Source of the DNA: Acrocarpospora catenulata
GTDB taxonomy: Bacteria > Actinomycetota > Actinomycetes > Streptosporangiales > Streptosporangiaceae
Assembly (NCBI RefSeq): GCF_018476525.1
Contig: NZ_JAHCST010000057.1
Coordinates: 1 to 57,996 of the forward strand
Direction of reading: 5' to 3'
DNA length: 57,996 nt
Of this stretch, positions 23,207 through 30,879 are shown in pieces. The notes below the pieces were generated by a model that did no database searches, was not told the origin of the DNA, and was given only the letters and a program-made list of their open reading frames with translations. Each line of letters starts with the position of its first letter. The stretch's first letter is position 1. The position numbers and the translations under genes are program-made.

Positions 23207-24599
23207 GGCGGCCACCCTCGCGGCCGTACCCCGACTCCTTGTACCCGCCGAACGGCGAGGCAGGGTCGAACCGGTTGAACGTGTTGGACCAGACCACCCC
23301 GGCCCGGAGCCGGTCGGCCGTCCACAACATCAGCGACGCCTTCTCCGTCCACACCCCGGCCGACAGACCGTACGGCGTGTTGTTGGCCTTCTGCACGGCC
23401 TCCTCGGGGGTGCGGAAGGTCAGCACCGACAGCACCGGGCCGAAGATCTCCTCCCGGGCGATCCGGTGCGACTGCGCCACCCCGGTGAAGACGGTGGGCG
23501 GGAACCAGTACCCCCGCTCGGGGATCGCGCAGGGCGGCGACCAGCGCTCGGCGCCCTCCTGGTCCCCGATCTCGGAGAGTTCGCGGATCTTGGCCAGCTG
23601 GGCGGCCGAGTTGATCGCGCCGATGTCGGTGTTCTTGTCCAGCGGGTCGCCCAGCCGGAGGGTGCCGAGCCGCCGCTTCAGCGACTCCAGCAGCTCGCCG
23701 GCGACCGACTCCTGGACCAGCAGCCGGGAGCCCGCGCAGCAGACGTGCCCCTGGTTGAAGAAGATCCCGTTGACGATGCCCTCCACCGCCTGGTCGATGG
23801 CGGCGTCCGCGTACACGATGTTGGCGGCCTTGCCGCCCAGCTCCAGGGTGAGCTTCTTCGCGGTTCCCGCCACGTTCCTGGCGATCAGGCGGCCGACCTC
23901 GGTGGAACCGGTGAAGGCGACCTTGTTCACGTCGGGGTGGGCGACCACGGCCGCGCCGACGTCCCCGGCCCCGGTGACGATGTTGACCACGCCGGGCGGC
24001 AGGTCGGCCTGCCGGCAGATCTCGGCGAACAGCAGCGCGGTCAGCGGGGTGGTCTCGGCGGGTTTGAGCACCACGGTGTTGCCGCAGGCCAGCGCGGGAG
24101 CGACCTTCCAGGCCAGCATGAGCAGCGGGAAGTTCCACGGGATGACCTGGCCGGCCACGCCGATCGGGCGGGTGCCGTACCCGGCGTACTCCAGCTTGTC
24201 GGCCCAGCCGGCGTAGTAGAAGAAGTGCGCGGCGACCAGCGGCAGGTCCACGTCCCTGGACTCGCGGATCGGCTTGCCGTTGTCCAGCGACTCCAGCACG
24301 GCCAGCTCGCGGGCTCGTTCCTGGATGATCCTGGCGATCCTGAACAGGTACTTGGCCCGCTCCGCGCCGGGCATCGCCGACCAGACGGCGAAGGCCTTAC
24401 GCGCGGCCTGTACGGCCCGGTCCACGTCCTCGGCGGAGGCGCCGGCGATCTCCGCCAGCGGCTCCTCGGTGGCCGGGTTGATCGTCTTGAACGACGGGCC
24501 CGTACCGTCCACGAAGTCGCCGTCCACGAACATTCCGTAGGACGACCTGATGTCGACGATGTCCCGGGACTCGGGCGCCGGTGCGTACTCGAACATCAT
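23178..24599 (-). CDS. NAD(P)-dependent aldehyde dehydrogenase
   Basis: A 473-aa ALDH. It has the Rossmann segment VIPWNFPLLMLAWKVAPALACGN, the KPAE cofactor motif, the general base in LELGGKAANIV (~residue 250) and the nucleophile loop NQGHVCCAGSR (~285). EEIFGPVLSV and the C-terminal FGGYKESGYGREGG are complete. It follows deoC by 5 nt and overlaps the truncated ALDH. In this context it probably oxidises acetaldehyde released by DeoC (inference). Confidence 0.93.
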   Translation of the reverse strand: MMFEYAPAPESRDIVDIRSSYGMFVDGDFVDGTGPSFKTINPATEEPLAEIAGASAEDVDRAVQAARKAFAVWSAMPGAERAKYLFRIARIIQERARELAVLESLDNGKPIRESRDVDLPLVAAHFFYYAGWADKLEYAGYGTRPIGVAGQVIPWNFPLLMLAWKVAPALACGNTVVLKPAETTPLTALLFAEICRQADLPPGVVNIVTGAGDVGAAVVAHPDVNKVAFTGSTEVGRLIARNVAGTAKKLTLELGGKAANIVYADAAIDQAVEGIVNGIFFNQGHVCCAGSRLLVQESVAGELLESLKRRLGTLRLGDPLDKNTDIGAINSAAQLAKIRELSEIGDQEGAERWSPPCAIPERGYWFPPTVFTGVAQSHRIAREEIFGPVLSVLTFRTPEEAVQKANNTPYGLSAGVWTEKASLMLWTADRLRAGVVWSNTFNRFDPASPFGGYKESGYGREGGRHGLEAYLAT

Positions 24600-24604
24600 C
24601 AGTA

Positions 24605-25546
24605 TCAGTCCAGGGTGAAGTAGTCGGGGCCGGAGTACCGGCCGGTGTCCTGCTTCTGCCGCTGCATGAGCAGGTCGTTCAGCACCGAGGAGGCGCCGAG
24701 CCGGAACCAGTCGGGGTGCAGCCAGCCGTCCCCGACGGTCTCGTTGACCAGCACCAGCATCTTGATCGCGTCCTTGGTGGTGCGGATGCCCCCGGCCGGT
24801 TTGACGCCCACCTTCCGCCCGGTGGCGGCCAGGAAGTCGCGGACCGCCTCCAGCATGACCAGCGTCACCGGGAGCGTGGCCGCGGGCTGCACCTTGCCGG
24901 TGGAGGTCTTGATGAAGTCGCCCCCGGCCAGCATGGCCAGCCAGGAGGCCCGCCGCACGTTGTCGTAGGTGGACAGCTCACCGGTCTCCAGGATCACCTT
25001 CAGGTGGGCCGGGCCGCAGGCCGCCTTGATGGCGACGATCTCCTCGTACACCTTCAGGTAGTCCCCCGCCAGGAAGGCCCCCCGGTCGATCACCATGTCG
25101 ACCTCGTCGGCCCCGGCGGCCACGGCCAGCGCGGTGTCGGTCACCTTGACCTCCAGCGACGACCGCCCGCTGGGGAACGCGGTGGCCACGCTGGCCACCT
25201 TCACCCCCGACCCGCGCACCGCCGGTACGGCTTCCGCCACCAGATCGGGGTAGACGCAGACCGCGGCCACCTTCGGCACGTCCGGGTTGGCCGGATCGGG
25301 GTGGACGGCCTTGGCGCACATCGCGCGCACCTTGCCCGGCGTGTCGGCGCCCTCCAGGGTGGTCAGGTCCACCATGGAGATGGCCAGGTCGATGGCCTGT
25401 CGCTTGGCGGTGGTCTTGATGGAACGGGTGCCCAGCATGGCCGCCCGCCCGTCGGCGCCCACCCGGTCCACGCCCGGCAGCCCGTGGAGGAAGGCTCGCA
25501 GGGTCGCGTTGGACGACGCTACGTCGATGCTTGTCGTGGTTGACAC
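24605..25546 (-). CDS. deoC: Deoxyribose-phosphate aldolase DeoC
   Basis: A 313-aa class I aldolase: 2-deoxyribose-5-phosphate to glyceraldehyde-3-phosphate plus acetaldehyde. The Schiff-base lysine lies in DFIKTSTGKV and the second lysine in GVKPAGGIRT. EVDMVIDRGAFLAGDY gives the acidic proton relay. The protein is longer than E. coli DeoC (259 aa), as is common for this actinobacterial branch. The GTG at 25546 (MSTTTSIDV) is taken as start. Two ALDH genes follow in the same operon and would remove the acetaldehyde. Confidence 0.94.
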   Translation of the reverse strand: MSTTTSIDVASSNATLRAFLHGLPGVDRVGADGRAAMLGTRSIKTTAKRQAIDLAISMVDLTTLEGADTPGKVRAMCAKAVHPDPANPDVPKVAAVCVYPDLVAEAVPAVRGSGVKVASVATAFPSGRSSLEVKVTDTALAVAAGADEVDMVIDRGAFLAGDYLKVYEEIVAIKAACGPAHLKVILETGELSTYDNVRRASWLAMLAGGDFIKTSTGKVQPAATLPVTLVMLEAVRDFLAATGRKVGVKPAGGIRTTKDAIKMLVLVNETVGDGWLHPDWFRLGASSVLNDLLMQRQKQDTGRYSGPDYFTLD

Positions 25547-25632
25547 CTGACCAGCATCCCCGACCAGGGGTAATGAGTCCAAACCGGGTTCCGCCGATCC
25601 TGATCTCGAATCTTTGGCACATCTCACGGGGG

Positions 25633-25763
25633 TCGGTTCCAGGCCGTTCCGTCCCGGTCTAAGACACCGCCTTAGGTTCCAGACCGGTCTAAGGCGGTCG
25701 TAGGCCGAAGGTTCTCCAGGAGATAAGGCATCCGCCTCATGTGGCGGTAGGGGCCTTAGACCG
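25633..25763. promoter_or_regulatory. Repeated CCGGTCTAAG elements in the deoC upstream region
   Basis: The 261-bp gap between deoC and a 55-aa gene carries CCGGTCTAAG twice (25654-25663, 25684-25693) and its core reversed as CTTAGACCG (25755-25763). CCGCCTTAG (25667-25675) and CTAAGGCGG (25689-25697) form a perfect 9-bp inverted repeat overlapping the second copy. GGTTCCAG(G/A)CC also occurs twice. This looks like a cluster of regulator sites or a small internal duplication. Confidence 0.5.
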
Positions 25764-25807
25764 AACCTTGAGTGTGTAAGGAAACGAACAAACGAGGAGA
25801 ACCCGAC

Positions 25808-25975
25808 ATGGGACCCGAACTGCACTACCAGCTGATCATCAACCGAGTGGCGGAGCTCCAGCGCGAGGCCACCAGCCACCGGCGCGCGCGCGAGGCCCAG
25901 GCGGCCAAGAAGGCCAAGCAGCGCAGCGGCGAGCGCAGCGCCCGCGCCAGCTTCGGCAAGCTCCGCGCCTCATGA
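25808..25975 (+). CDS. Small basic helical protein of unknown function
   Basis: A 55-aa protein (MGPELHYQLIINRVAELQRE, then Ala/Arg/Lys-rich ATSHRRAREAQAAKKAKQRSGERSARASFGKL) preceded by an excellent GAGGAGA site. It is all-helical and strongly basic at the C-terminus, so nucleic-acid or membrane contact is possible. No family is recognised. It is monocistronic, between the CCGGTCTAAG cluster and a 14-bp hairpin. Confidence 0.7.
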   Translation: MGPELHYQLIINRVAELQREATSHRRAREAQAAKKAKQRSGERSARASFGKLRAS

Positions 25976-25984
25976 CGCCGCCCT

Positions 25985-26022
25985 GCATGCCCGGCCGGAA
26001 CCTCCCTCCCGGCCGGGCATGC
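25985..26022 (+). terminator. Terminator after the 55-aa gene
   Basis: GCATGCCCGGCCGG (25985-25998) and CCGGCCGGGCATGC (26009-26022) form a perfect 14-bp stem with a 10-nt loop, 10 bp after the stop codon. Confidence 0.85.
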
Positions 26023-26086
26023 GAACACCCCCCGTAGCCTGACCAGCTCACAAAAAACGGGGCGATTAGTTCATAGGGGGCATGAC

Positions 26087-28957
26087 ATGCTGGACGACAT
26101 GGTGGGTCGTGCGGTCAGCCCTGTCTTCGTGGGAAGGGCGACGGAACTGACGCTGCTCTCCGAGATCTACGACCAGGCGCGGAAACAGGCCGCCACCGCC
26201 GTGCTGCTCGGCGGCGAGGCCGGCGTCGGCAAGACCCGGCTGGTCACCCGCTTCGCCGAGCAGGCCGCGCAGAACGGCGCCCACGTGATCGTGGGCGGCT
26301 GCGTGGAGCTCTCCACGGAGGGCCTGGCGTACGCGCCGTTCACCGCCGTACTGCGGCAGCTGGTCCGGGAGATGAGCGCGGTCGAGATCGCCGCGCTGCT
26401 GCCGGAGGGCGCCGCCCGCGACCTGGCCCGGCTGCTGCCCGAGTTCGGCGAGCCGAGCGGCGACACCGAGACCGAGACGGCCAGGGCCCGGCTCTTCGAA
26501 CAGGTCCTCACCCTGCTGGAACGGCTGGCCGAGCGGCAGCCGGTGATCCTGGTCATCGAGGACATCCACTGGGCCGACCGGTCCAGCCGCGACCTGATCG
26601 CCTTCCTCAGCCGGAACCTGCGCGCCATCCCGCTGCTGATGGTCCTCACCTACCGCTCCGACGAGCTGAACCGCACCCACCCGCTCCGGCCGGTGCTGGC
26701 CGAGTTGTCCAGGGTGGACGGCGTGGTCCGGGTGGAGGTGCCCCGGTTCACCCAGGACGAGGTGGCCGAGCAGATGACCGCCATCCTCGGCGCCACCCCC
26801 GAGTTCGCCCGGGTGGGCACGGTCTTCGAGCGTACCGAGGGCATCCCGCTGTTCGTGGAGGCCATGCTCGCCACCGACGGCGACTGCTCGGTCCCGGAGT
26901 CGTTGCAGGACCTGATCCTGGGCTCGGTGGAACGGCTGCCCGAGGAGACCCAGCGGGTGCTCCGCATCGCCGCGGCCGGCGGCATCCGGGTCGGTCACGC
27001 GCTGCTCGCGGCGGTCAGCGGCCTGTCCGACGTCGACCTGGAGAACGCCCTGCGCCCCGCCGTGGCCGGCAACGTCATGCAGGTCGCCGAAGGCGGCGCG
27101 TACGCCTTCCGCCACGCCCTGATCCGGGAGGCCGTGCACGACGAGCTGCTCCCCGGCGAGCACGCCCGGCTGCACGCCCGGTACGCCGAGGAGATCGACC
27201 GCGACCGCGCCCTGGTCCCGCCCGGCCGGGCCCCCATCGAGATCGCCCACCACTGGTTCTCCGCCAGGAACGACCTGTGGGCGCTGGTCTCGGCCTGGGA
27301 GGCGTCCGGCAAGGCGGCCAACGCCTTCGCCTACACCGAGCAGATCCAACTGCTGGAACGGGTGCTCACCCTCTGGGACAAGGTGCCCGACGCGGCCGCC
27401 CGGATCGACGCCGACCACACCACCGTGCTGGAGCGCGCCTCCGAGGCCGCCTACGCCAGCGCGGAGGTGGACCGCTGCATGAAGTTCGTCAAGGGCGCGC
27501 TGGCGGAGCTGGACGAGGCGGTCGAGCCGGAGCGGGTGGCCGAGCTGCTGGTCCGGCTGGCCAACTGCAAGATCCAGAAGGGCAAGCAGGGGGCCATCGA
27601 CCACCTGCGCGAGGCCGAGCGGCTGGTCCCGCTGCCCTCCGAGACCCGGGCCTGGGTGCTGTCCCGGCTGGGCACCCTGCTGATGCTCGGCGACCACGTG
27701 GTGGAGGGCACCGCCGTCACCCAGGAGGCGCTGCGCATCGCCCGCGCCCTGGGCGACGAGTGCCAGGAGGCCGACCTGCTGATCAACCTGGCGCTCGGCC
27801 ACTCCATCTCCGGCGACCTGGAGGCCACCCTCCGCACCAACACCCGCGCCCACGACATCGCCATCCGCCGCAATTCCGGCCGGGTGGCGCTGCGCGCCCT
27901 GGCCAACAACGTGGACGCGCTGGAGAACCTGGGCCGCTCCGCGGAGGCCGCCGCGCTGGCCGTCGACGGCGAGAAGCTGGCCAAGGAGTTCGGCCGCTAC
28001 CGGGAGCACGGCGTGTTCATCGCCAACAACCACGCCGAGGCGCTGGAGTCGCTGGGCCGGTGGGACGAGGCGCTCGCCGTCATCAGGCACGCGATGGCCA
28101 TGGGCCCCTCCGTCCGCAACCGCTGGCACCTGACCCGCACCCGGGCCATGATCCAGATGGCCAGGGGCGAGACCGAGGCGGCCAAGGCCGACCTGGTGGA
28201 GGTCGGCGCCTTCTCCGAGCGGCGCGAGGAGTGGACCCAGGAGTGGACCCACAACACCTGGCTGATCCTCACCTGGCACCTGCTGGCCGGCGACCCGCTC
28301 ACCGCCCTGGACAAGGCGGAGCAGGCGCTGGTCAACCCGCCCTGGTCGCGTAAGGCCATGCTCGGCTGGCGGCTGCTCGCCCAGATCCAACGGGTCTGCG
28401 ACGCCGCCGAGCCGGTCGCCAGGGACCGCGCCCACCAGCTCCGCGCCCGCGCCTACGAGCTGGCCGCCACCATGAACACGCACGGCCCGGTGAGCGAGGC
28501 GTTCCGGCTGGAGTGCCGGGGCGAGTTCGCCGCCGCCGCCGAGGACTGGCGCCGCCTCACCCGCCCGTACGCCCGGAGCAAGGCCCTGCTGCACGCGGCG
28601 ATCAACGGCGGCGAGCGGGAACAGGTGGCCGAGTGGCTGCGGGAGGCCAGGAAGCTGGCCGAGGAGCTGGGGGCCGTGCCGCTGCTCACCAGGGTGGAGG
28701 CGACCGCCAGGCGCGGCGGCCTGTCGCTGGCCCCGGCGGCGACCGAGACCCCGGACGGGGTGACCCTGCTCACCCCGCGCGAGCTGGAGGTGCTCCGGCT
28801 GGTGGCGGAGGGGCGCTCGAACCGGGAGATCGCCGCCGAGCTGGTCATCTCGGTGAAGACGGCCAGCGTGCACGTCTCCAACATCCTGGCCAAGCTGGGC
28901 GTCTCCACCCGGGGCGAGGCCACCGCCGCCGCGCACCGGCTGGCGCTGCTCGCCTAG
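26087..28957 (+). CDS. LAL-type (LuxR family) ATPase transcriptional regulator
   Basis: A 956-aa regulator. An AAA/AfsR-type ATPase begins VFVGRATELTLL and has Walker A GGEAGVGKT (residues ~43-51) and Walker B VILVIEDIHWADRSS. TPR-like helices fill the middle (~400-860). The C-terminus is a LuxR helix-turn-helix: TPRELEVLRLVAEGRSNREIAAELVISVKTASVHVSNILAKLGV (by motif, ~895-940). This is the large ATP-binding LuxR (MalT-like) class. ATG 26087 follows a GGGGG stretch; ATG 26099 is possible. Nothing adjacent identifies its regulon. Confidence 0.93.
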   Translation: MLDDMVGRAVSPVFVGRATELTLLSEIYDQARKQAATAVLLGGEAGVGKTRLVTRFAEQAAQNGAHVIVGGCVELSTEGLAYAPFTAVLRQLVREMSAVEIAALLPEGAARDLARLLPEFGEPSGDTETETARARLFEQVLTLLERLAERQPVILVIEDIHWADRSSRDLIAFLSRNLRAIPLLMVLTYRSDELNRTHPLRPVLAELSRVDGVVRVEVPRFTQDEVAEQMTAILGATPEFARVGTVFERTEGIPLFVEAMLATDGDCSVPESLQDLILGSVERLPEETQRVLRIAAAGGIRVGHALLAAVSGLSDVDLENALRPAVAGNVMQVAEGGAYAFRHALIREAVHDELLPGEHARLHARYAEEIDRDRALVPPGRAPIEIAHHWFSARNDLWALVSAWEASGKAANAFAYTEQIQLLERVLTLWDKVPDAAARIDADHTTVLERASEAAYASAEVDRCMKFVKGALAELDEAVEPERVAELLVRLANCKIQKGKQGAIDHLREAERLVPLPSETRAWVLSRLGTLLMLGDHVVEGTAVTQEALRIARALGDECQEADLLINLALGHSISGDLEATLRTNTRAHDIAIRRNSGRVALRALANNVDALENLGRSAEAAALAVDGEKLAKEFGRYREHGVFIANNHAEALESLGRWDEALAVIRHAMAMGPSVRNRWHLTRTRAMIQMARGETEAAKADLVEVGAFSERREEWTQEWTHNTWLILTWHLLAGDPLTALDKAEQALVNPPWSRKAMLGWRLLAQIQRVCDAAEPVARDRAHQLRARAYELAATMNTHGPVSEAFRLECRGEFAAAAEDWRRLTRPYARSKALLHAAINGGEREQVAEWLREARKLAEELGAVPLLTRVEATARRGGLSLAPAATETPDGVTLLTPRELEVLRLVAEGRSNREIAAELVISVKTASVHVSNILAKLGVSTRGEATAAAHRLALLA

Positions 28958-29520
28958 ATCAGCGCGTCGGCGATCAGGATGACGCCGAAGACGGCGAACG
29001 CGGCGGCGGCGCCGTACCGCACCACCTTTTCCGGGAGGTTGGCGCCGAGCAGGCGGCCCACCATGATGGCCAGCGCGTCGGCCGCGACCATGCCCACCGT
29101 GGAGCCGATCCAGGTGCCCAGCCAGCCGTGCTGGGTGGCCAGCGTGATGGTGGCCAGCATGGTCTTGTCGCCCAGCTCGCTGAGGAAGAACGCCACGGTG
29201 ACCGCCATCAGCACGGATTTGGTGGCGCGGTTGGCCTTGGCGGCCTCCTCCTCGGTGAGCGCGTCGCCGCGGAGGGTCCAGAGGGCGAAGCCGAGGAAGG
29301 CCAGACCGGCGATGATCGAGATGGCCGTGGTGGGCAGTGCGTCGCCGATCAGGTCGCCGATGCCCACGCTGATCAGGTGCACCAGGGTGGTGGCGATGGT
29401 GATCCCGGCCAGCACCGGGAGCGCTCGGTAGCGGGTGGCGAAGGTCAGGGCCATGAGCTGGCTCTTGTCGCCGAGTTCGGCCACGAAGATGACGGCCAGG
29501 GAGATCCAGAACGCTTCCAA
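28954..29520 (-). CDS. Gdt1/UPF0016 (TMEM165) family manganese/calcium exporter
   Basis: A 188-aa six-helix membrane protein with both family signatures: VAELGDKSQLMALTFA near the N-terminus and LSELGDKTMLATITLA in the second half (ExGD[KR][TS]). UPF0016 proteins move Mn2+ or Ca2+ out of the cytosol. Regulation is supported by a yybP-ykoY-type riboswitch in the leader, a known Mn2+ sensor. Its stop overlaps by four bases the stop of the convergent LAL gene. Confidence 0.93.
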   Translation of the reverse strand: MEAFWISLAVIFVAELGDKSQLMALTFATRYRALPVLAGITIATTLVHLISVGIGDLIGDALPTTAISIIAGLAFLGFALWTLRGDALTEEEAAKANRATKSVLMAVTVAFFLSELGDKTMLATITLATQHGWLGTWIGSTVGMVAADALAIMVGRLLGANLPEKVVRYGAAAAFAVFGVILIADALI

Positions 29521-29617
29521 AGGGGGTCGCCTTTCCAGTCACCGGCGACCGGGCCGCACTCCGCCCGAGAGGCCCCGGGGCAGGACGTTCGGCCCGGCAG
29601 CAGGCATCGCTGTCGGA

Positions 29618-29710
29618 CCGAAGGTCTCGTCCGCCGCAAGGGCTCCGGGACCGGACGCGCCTGAACGCGTCAGTGTGTCGATCTCCGGATTCGGGACTAC
29701 TCCCCTTCGG
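29618..29710 (-). promoter_or_regulatory. yybP-ykoY manganese riboswitch
   Basis: On the minus strand the leader of the UPF0016 gene begins CCGAAGGGGAGTAG and ends ACGAGACCTTCGG. The conserved yybP-ykoY blocks GGGGAGTAG and GAGACCTT are both present, and the P1 arms CCGAAGG (29710-29704) and CCTTCGG (29624-29618) are perfectly complementary. Internal stems are GC-rich (ACGCGTTCAGGCGCGT). The class senses Mn2+ and often precedes UPF0016 genes. The ~100 nt between it and the ATG can hold the expression platform. Confidence 0.83.
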
Positions 29711-29712
29711 GT

Positions 29713-29802
29713 TCAATGAGAAATGCGTGACCTGGGCAGCCGCAGCGGCGAGTGCCTTGGTAGGCGGCCATGCGGCTGTCTATGGGACGCATTTCTCATT
29801 GA
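29713..29802. repeat. 90-bp two-tier inverted repeat
   Basis: TCAATGAGAAATGCGT (29713-29728) is perfectly complementary to 29787-29802 (16 bp). Inside, CAGCCGCA (29737-29744) pairs with TGCGGCTG (29771-29778). The tiers are separated by 8-nt segments on both sides. The outer arms are notably AT-richer than the surroundings. The element lies between the murB stop and the riboswitch, two bases from the P1 arm. It has no T run. It could be an RNA terminator-like fold, a binding site or a small mobile palindrome. Confidence 0.75.
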
Positions 29803-29828
29803 TGTGTCCTGACCAGGGTAGCGCATGC

Positions 29829-30869
29829 TCAGAGGCGCACTCCGACCATGACCGGCTCGTTGACCAGGGTGACGCCGAAAGCCTCGGCCACGCCGTCGCG
29901 GACCTCGCGGGCCAGGGCGAGCAGGTCGGCGGCGGAGGCGGTGCCGGTCGGGTTGGTGAGGGCCAGGGTGTGCTTGGTGGAGATGCGCACCGGGCCGCGC
30001 GCGTAGCCCTTCGGGAAGCCGGCGTGCTCGATCAGCCAAGCCGCCGGAACCTTCACCCTTTGATCGGACATTTCCCATTTTGGGTGGCCGGGGGCGCGGT
30101 CGGCCAGCTCGGCGGCCTGGCGGGGGGTCAGGATGGGGTTGGTGAAGAACGAACCGGCGCTGATGGTGTCGGGGTCTTCCGGGTCCAGGACCATGCCCTT
30201 GCCCCGGCGCAGCTGGAGCACCGCCGCGCGGGCCTCCGCCAGCGGCACCCGGGAACCGAGCGGGACGTCCAGCAGGTTGGCCAGCTCCTGGTACGCCACC
30301 TGTCCCGACATTTCCGAATTTTTCAGCTCATAGGTGACGGCGAGGACTACATGCCGACCGGGGTCCTTCTTGAAGGCGCTGTCCCGGTACGCGAAGCCGC
30401 ACTCCTCCGCGGGCAGTTCGGCCACCTCCCGGGTCACCCGGTCGAAGACCCGCACCGAGGCGACCGTCTGGGCCACCTCCTGCCCGTACGCGCCCACGTT
30501 CTGGATCGGCGTGGACCCCACCAGGCCCGGAATGCCGGACAGGCACTCCAGCCCCGACCACCCTTCGGCCACCGACCGGGCCACCAGCGCGTCCCAGTCC
30601 TCCCCGGCCTGCACGGTCACCCGCCCGCCCGGCGCGACCTCGACCCCCAGGGTGGCCACCTTGACCACCAGCCCGGGAAAGCCGTCGTCACCGACCACGA
30701 GGTTGCTGCCGCCCCCGAGCACCAGCACCGGCTCCCCGGCCTGGTCCGCCCCGGTCACGAGCTCGACCAGCTCTTCGGTGGAGGTGGCCTCGGCGAAGGC
30801 CAGGGCTGGGCCACCGAGCCGCAACGTGGTGTGGGGGGCGAGCGGTACCCCGGCGAGACGGTCAGACAT
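29829..30869 (-). CDS. murB: UDP-N-acetylenolpyruvoylglucosamine reductase MurB
   Basis: A 346-aa flavoenzyme reducing UDP-GlcNAc-enolpyruvate to UDP-MurNAc in peptidoglycan synthesis. FAD-binding motifs LVLGGGSNLVVGDDGF and SGIPGLVGSTPIQNVGAYGQE are intact. The catalytic Ser lies in SAGSFFTNP and the Glu in NEPVMVG. It belongs to the E. coli-type (type I) MurB. The glycosyltransferase-like gene ends 10 bp upstream on the same strand, so the two are probably co-transcribed. Confidence 0.96.
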   Translation of the reverse strand: MSDRLAGVPLAPHTTLRLGGPALAFAEATSTEELVELVTGADQAGEPVLVLGGGSNLVVGDDGFPGLVVKVATLGVEVAPGGRVTVQAGEDWDALVARSVAEGWSGLECLSGIPGLVGSTPIQNVGAYGQEVAQTVASVRVFDRVTREVAELPAEECGFAYRDSAFKKDPGRHVVLAVTYELKNSEMSGQVAYQELANLLDVPLGSRVPLAEARAAVLQLRRGKGMVLDPEDPDTISAGSFFTNPILTPRQAAELADRAPGHPKWEMSDQRVKVPAAWLIEHAGFPKGYARGPVRISTKHTLALTNPTGTASAADLLALAREVRDGVAEAFGVTLVNEPVMVGVRL

Positions 30870-30879
30870 ACCGGCGATA

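Noticed and set aside
26066-29716. Long minus-strand frame opposite the LAL regulator
   Set aside because: Shadow frame of a high-GC gene; no domain signal, and it would cover the well-supported UPF0016 gene and riboswitch.
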